Source: Siphonodentalium dalli
Lineage: Eukaryota; Mollusca; Scaphopoda; Gadilida; Siphonodentaliidae
Reading direction: 5' to 3'
NCBI GenBank assembly: GCA_032622095.1
Contig: CP136066.1
Location: 43,289,835 to 43,353,834, forward strand
Length of the DNA: 64,000 nucleotides
Shown: piece by piece, positions 59,435-64,000 of the stretch
Position numbering within the stretch: the stretch's first letter is position 1
Layout: each line of letters starts with the position of its first letter
Position numbers and translations under genes: made by a program
Notes under the pieces: model-generated
Seen by the model: only the letters and a program-made list of their open reading frames with translations
Told to the model about the DNA's origin: nothing
Databases searched by the model: none

Positions 59435-59905
59435 TTGTAACAGTGTTACAAGTGTTACAAATGATTTAAAGTCCCAGTTGAAAACCGCAGCCTATTTTTT
59501 TCTACCGTGTTCATTGTAGCGTGTTACATTATTTCTGAGATACCAGAGAGACCGCTCGTAGACGGGTGTTACAAGTGTTACAAATGTTACAAATGATTTA
59601 AAGTCCCAGTAGAAAACCGCAGCATATTTTATTCCTACCGTCTCAGCGTAGCGACATGTTACAAAGCGTTACAAGTGTTACAATATTTTCTGAGATACCA
59701 GAGAGACCGCTCGTAGATGGGTGTTACAAGTGTTACAAATGTTACAAATGATTAAAAGTCCCAGTAGAAAACCGCAGCCTATTTATTTCAACCGTCTCAG
59801 TGTAGCGAAATGTTACAAAGCGTTACAAGTGTTACATTATTTCTGAGATACCAGAGAGACTGCTCGTAGATGGGTGTTACAAGTGTTACAAATGATTTAA
59901 AGTCC
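59435..59905 (+). repeat. Tandem array, unit ~153 bp with TGTTACAA sub-repeats
   Basis: About three units share TTTAAAGTCCCAGTAGAAAA, CCGCAGCCTATTT, TTACAAAGCGTTACAAGTGT, and CTGAGATACCAGAGAGACCG, then CTCGTAGATGGGTG. The CTCGTAGA block is at about 59552, 59709 and 59862. Within each unit, TGTTACAA-type words repeat several times. Confidence 0.8.
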
Positions 59906-60036
59906 CCAGGATGTTTTTGTTGTGTGGGAAAATGGAATCTCCTTTCTTCTCAAAAGGAGAAAAATGACCGGAGATAATCAAGGCAATAAGAGTATAAACG
60001 CTCTTTGTATCATAGACACACGCTCTTTATATTATA

Positions 60037-60900
60037 CTAGCAGGTTAGCCCGCCACTGGCGGCAATCGTCAGAAACATGACAATTTTTAATTTCTTTAAT
60101 TAATTTTTTTAATTAATTTTTTTAATTAATCTTTTAATTAAAAAAAAAAATTTCAATGAGTTAATTGTGAATTAATTTTTTTATTTAATTTTTAGTTTTT
60201 CAATTTAACCCGATTTGACCTTGAATTGATCATTTTCAAAGTCAAGGTCAGGGTCACAATTTAACCCGTCCGTGACACTTCCTGCAGGTTTTTTAATTTA
60301 ATTTTTTGTTTTTCAATGAGTTAATTGTGAATTAATTTTTTGTTTTTCAATTTGACCTTGAATTGATCATTTTGAAGGTCAAGGTCAGGTCGGGGTCACA
60401 ATTTAACCCGTCCATGACACTTCCCGTAGGTAGCAAGTTTGAGCTCAATAGGTTCGAGTCTATAAAGGACACACACATATCATTTGTGTGTACCCGTTTC
60501 AAGGTGAAGATCACCTCGGGCGGAAAAACTGACCTGATGAAAATCTCCCCCGTTCCTATGAAGCCCTAAGTACGTAAGAATCACACAACACGCTCATGTC
60601 TGAATACATACGCTCACGCCCGGACACAGACGTAATAATCACATTACACGCATACGCTCTTTATCAACGACACTGCGGATATGAACGCTCTTTGACTATC
60701 AACCCGATTAACCCCACAGTGCCGGTTTTGTGAATGAGAGTGGAGAACGGGTGCTCGGAGCTTCTCCAAAACGCAGCGACGACCATTCCCGTGTGGTTTT
60801 ACCCTTAGATGGGAAGTTTGGTCTCGATCGGTGCAGCCGTTTTCGATTCTATAAAGTATATATATATACATACACACACATGTATATTTTTAACACTGAA
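60037..60900 (-). mobile_element. Non-autonomous Helitron, minus strand
   Basis: On the minus strand the 3' end is CCGCCAGTGGCGG, a 5 bp-stem hairpin, then GCTAACCTG and CTAG, followed by T (plus-strand A at 60036). The body carries a duplicated segment, CAATTTAACCCGTCC plus TGACACTTCC (60256 and 60399), and Helitron-like phrases such as CTCGATCGGTGCAGCCGTTT. I place the 5' end against the next Helitron near 60900, but an exact TC was not confirmed. Confidence 0.5.
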
Positions 60901-61440
60901 TCTCATATATATTTTGAAGACCTCTGTCTGTCTGTCTGTTTGTCTGTTTGTCTGTTTGTCATTTATACAAATCTACGATTCTCGACCGATCGGGACGAAA
61001 CTTGGTACGTGTGCGTAGTTTGACCAGGCGGCCGACGTTGTCGTATTGGCGTGCCCGTGCGGCGCCCGCTTCGCGCATGCGCAGACGAGATCTCGGAAAC
61101 GGGTGGAGCTATCGACTTGAAATTTGCTATGTGAATGTACCTTGCCCCGGATACGAATTTTATCGGGTCGCCGAGTCCGTGCGACGCAAGCTTCGCGCAT
61201 GCGCAGACGATATCTCGGAAACGGGTGGAGCTATCGACTTGAAATTTGGTATGTGAATGTATCTTACCCCGGATACGAATTTTATCGGGTCGCCGAGCCC
61301 GTGCGACGCCAGCTTCGCGCATGCGCAGACCAGATCTCGGAAACGGGTAGAGCTATCGACTTGAAATTTGGTTTTTGAATAGCCCGGACAACGTCGGGCT
61401 GGTTTTGAATAGCCCGGACAACGTCGGATTCATCGGCTAG
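60901..61440 (+). mobile_element. Short non-autonomous Helitron, 540 bp
   Basis: Starts A|TCTCATATATATTTTGAAG followed by TCTG/TTTG repeats, like the autonomous Helitron's 5' end. It ends CCCGGACAACGTCGG, a weak hairpin, then ATTCATCGG and CTAG|T. The middle is three copies of a 122 bp unit (CGCGCATGCGCAGAC at about 61070, 61192 and 61314). Near its end the AATAGCCCGGACAACGTCGG segment is doubled, so the terminator was duplicated. No protein is encoded. Confidence 0.75.
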
Positions 61441-61929
61441 TTGTACATAATGGATTTATGTAATATAGGGGTACTCTGACCTTTACTACAAAAAATAATT
61501 AAACCCTCACACTTAAAATGAACTTCTGCAGACCTTATAGAACTTACTATAAAACCTGTGAAATTAGCTGTGTATCACTGCACCTTCATTATCTCAAACC
61601 CATTAAGGGATTAAGGGATTAGGACTTTCTGCAGTGTGTCTACACAATAGATATCATTCTGATTCATGAATGGCCTAATTAGCAACCATTCCAGATGTGT
61701 GAAGTAATTGCTGGAGAGACATACCAGTGTATAATATCTTGAGAGTCACCTTCCTTGCATGTGGGTTACGTGGTTTTTTCTTGGTTAACAGTGTGTGATC
61801 ATGCAGGATGAAATGAATAATCCAAATTGTTTAGCCAAGTCACCTTAGATCGGTATGAAATGCCAATCAGGTAAGCACCAGAAAATCACGAAACAATTAT
61901 TAACTGAATTTGTCAATACAGTTCAGCAT
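61441..61929. other. No gene recognised
   Basis: Between the Helitron and the palindrome element. A GGGATTAAG doublet occurs near 61604. Otherwise nothing. Confidence 0.4.
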
Positions 61930-62872
61930 CCTATGGGAAGCCAAATTGACATTTAATAAATAATTTGGCATCCCAAGCATCCATAGCCACATGGGATGCC
62001 AAATTCACATTTAATAAATAATTGAGCTTAAGCGCAATAAGGAATCCCTATGGGTATATGGGAAGCCATACACGGAGAGATCTAATTGCACTTGAATTTG
62101 TCAGAGCACTAGACCAATAAAACTTCAAAAAAATTTATAGGAGAGATTTGAAAATGGGTAAGGTACGTTTCGATGCCCTTCCCACTGAAAAAAAAAGAAG
62201 TTATCTGTGTCTAGTCCAATAAAAAGTTTTGGGTAGGCAGGGGTAGGCACCTTCTTCTAGGGTAGGTAGGGAAACCCTAAACACAGGTATTTTTGTTTTG
62301 CCTAAGCGTAATAAGAAATCTCTTATTGGGCTTAAGCGCAATAAGGAATATTATTATTGCGCTTAAGCGCAATTAGATCTTCAGTTATTGCGCTTAAGTG
62401 CAATAAGGGATTTTTAAGCGCAATAAGACATTCCTTATTGCGATCACCCCTCTGCAAATAGTAGAATTATCCTATATTTGCTCCACCCATTGTACCATGG
62501 ACTACACCATTTGAATTATAGGGAGTTTATGTAATGTGGGTAATTGCACTTAAGCGCAATACGGAATATTCCTTATTGCGCTTAAGTGTAATTAGCTCTT
62601 ATTGCGCTTAAGTGCAATAAGGATATTCCTTATTGCACTTAAGCGCAATAAGAATACTTAAGCGCAATAAGATATTCCGCATTGCGCTTAAGCGCAATAA
62701 GATATTCCTTATTGCGCTTAAGTGCAATAAGATATTACTTATTGTGCTAAAGCGCAATAAGGAATTTCCTTATTGCGTTTTAATAAGCGCAATCAGATTC
62801 CTTATTGCACTTAAGCTCAATTATTTATTAAATGTCAATTTGGCTTCCCATATACCCATAGGTTACCCACAT
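61930..62872. mobile_element. Inverted-repeat element with dense GCGCTTAAGCGC palindromes
   Basis: The left end (CCTATGGGAAGCCAAATTGA, CATTTAATAAATAATT) is answered in reverse at the right (AATTATTTATTAAATGTCAA, TTTGGCTTCCCATATA, CCCATAGG). The left end is partly duplicated: a second ATGGGATGCCAAATTCAC copy lies at 61991. Inside, TTGCGCTTAAGCGCAATAAG palindromes or TTGCACTTAAGTGCAA variants occur about fifteen times, concentrated at 62280-62430 and 62535-62820. No transposase is present. Its architecture parallels 18327-20139, with another palindrome that shares the CTTAAG core. Confidence 0.7.
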
Positions 62873-64000
62873 CAAATATGCGACAAAGATGTGCATGTAC
62901 AACAGCATATTCTCTCATGTTGTGTCGCTGCTCAGCCACAACCCCCAACCACACTATCCTAACTACGCCATACATGTATAGCATATTTACGCCCACCCAC
63001 AGATGGTATGCACCGTACCTACTAGTATATATGTTCCTACTTTGCGTCGTATACATGATTATGATGAGGTACATGTATAATACATTATGTATAGAGCAGG
63101 CACAAATATATCCTATAGGGACGATGCATAAGGGCAGTGTGGGTTTTTACTAATGGGGTGGGCAATGGTGTGCATTACAAGCCCATGTGGCAGAAATAGT
63201 AATACCGAATTAAAATGTTGTCATCTCAAAGATGAATACTTGTTTTGAAATAATTATCATGTTATGTTCAATTACTCAGCTTTTCATTATATCGGTAGGT
63301 ATTCAAGGTCTCATCTATCCAATGATGAACATCCTACAATAATACATGTTCAGGAAATCTGTTTTATCATACCATTTAATTTAACAGAAGAATATAATGA
63401 GCTGACATTGGCATTGCAGCTATAATTTAATGTAAAATACATCAATGAGAATTGAAGGAATCTTTTATTTTTTCAGTTAAATTTTTTCCTCGTAAGAAGC
63501 GGAACCCACCCCATGATATTGTGTTATAAAAGAACAATTATTGTGTAAATATTGAAATTAGAGCCACCTTCACTAGATTAATGCTTTATATTTGTCCAGT
63601 TCATAAGTGTACATTTAAAATCATTTTAGTAGTCATAATTTATCTTTAAACATGGATTTGGAGAAACAGTTACATGGCAATGGAAAAATCTGCTATTGGC
63701 ATTCAGAAAAACCCACCCACCTGGTCCTTGTATCCTGGTGTTTTTTCCTGCCTGCACTCTATGTTCTCAGTCAATCATATATGAAAAAATTTGATGGGGT
63801 AGGGAGGTTTTTATTTGCCCAAGAAATATACAACTATATATATGAACAAATGTTTGATGAGGGAGTTACCTGCATGAGAACATGCTTTTAATCACCCGCC
63901 TAGTTGGGCAAAGTTGGGGATAGCAGTCTCCAGAAAAAAAATGGGGATAGGCATTTTCAAAATATACTAAAAAATAATCTAAATCCGTTAATATTTGGTT
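62873..64000. other. No gene recognised
   Basis: Several open frames of 60-90 codons are present, without splice signals or recognisable domains. The last 350 bp might contain an exon (frame at 63652-63891), but nothing supports it. Confidence 0.4.

Noticed and set aside
1-64000. CRISPR array, phage or bacterial operon
   Set aside because: Tandem repeats here lack unique equal-length spacers, and the introns, SINE, LINEs and Helitrons mark a eukaryotic genome.

Overview
The window looks like a piece of a transposon-crowded animal genome, most likely a marine invertebrate. The reasons are GT-AG introns, a tRNA-derived SINE, jockey/CR1-type LINE pieces, a Ty3/Gypsy element, Helitrons with an HUH-Rep/Pif1-type protein, and many short inverted-repeat elements in AT-rich DNA. 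The species cannot be fixed from the sequence. No rRNA, true tRNA gene, CRISPR array or bacterial-style operon was seen.

Layout. 1-1490 is a ~50 bp minisatellite. 1.5-10.1 kb holds dispersed repeats, mariner-type MITEs (three of them in a 175 bp tandem array), a SINE with a visible target duplication, and a ~160 bp tandem array. 10.2-17.9 kb holds TTAA-flanked elements, one carrying a decayed THAP zinc finger, and a cluster of four CACGTG boxes. 18.3-20.1 kb is an inverted-repeat element packed with the 16 bp palindrome TTGGACTTAAGTCCAA. 20.15-25.32 kb is a fossil Ty3/Gypsy element on the minus strand with 105 bp LTRs.

The one convincing host gene lies at about 27.7-34.3 kb on the plus strand. 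It has at least five exons and encodes a protein related to the Tpt1/KptA RNA 2'-phosphotransferase family, with several changed active-site positions. Its introns carry MITEs and a LINE fragment. A Helitron with recognisable ends (A|TC at 35383, CTAG|T at 46756) follows immediately. It has long repeat-rich 5' DNA, a repetitive basic N-terminus, an HUH Rep domain and a Pif1-like helicase, in frames that do not join cleanly.

46.8-64 kb is again elements: more copies of the TTAA double-hairpin MITE (eight in the window), a second Helitron split by a 3.3 kb foldback, a diverged 1.1 kb foldback, two abutting Helitrons near 60-61.4 kb, and an inverted-repeat element built from GCGCTTAAGCGC palindromes.

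The most unusual signals are a short motif, AATAAAGAGCGTT, that recurs on both strands and often in pairs about 20-42 bp apart; two unrelated-looking elements whose ends are made of dense CTTAAG-centred palindromes; the double-hairpin TTAA family; and the diverged Tpt1-like gene.
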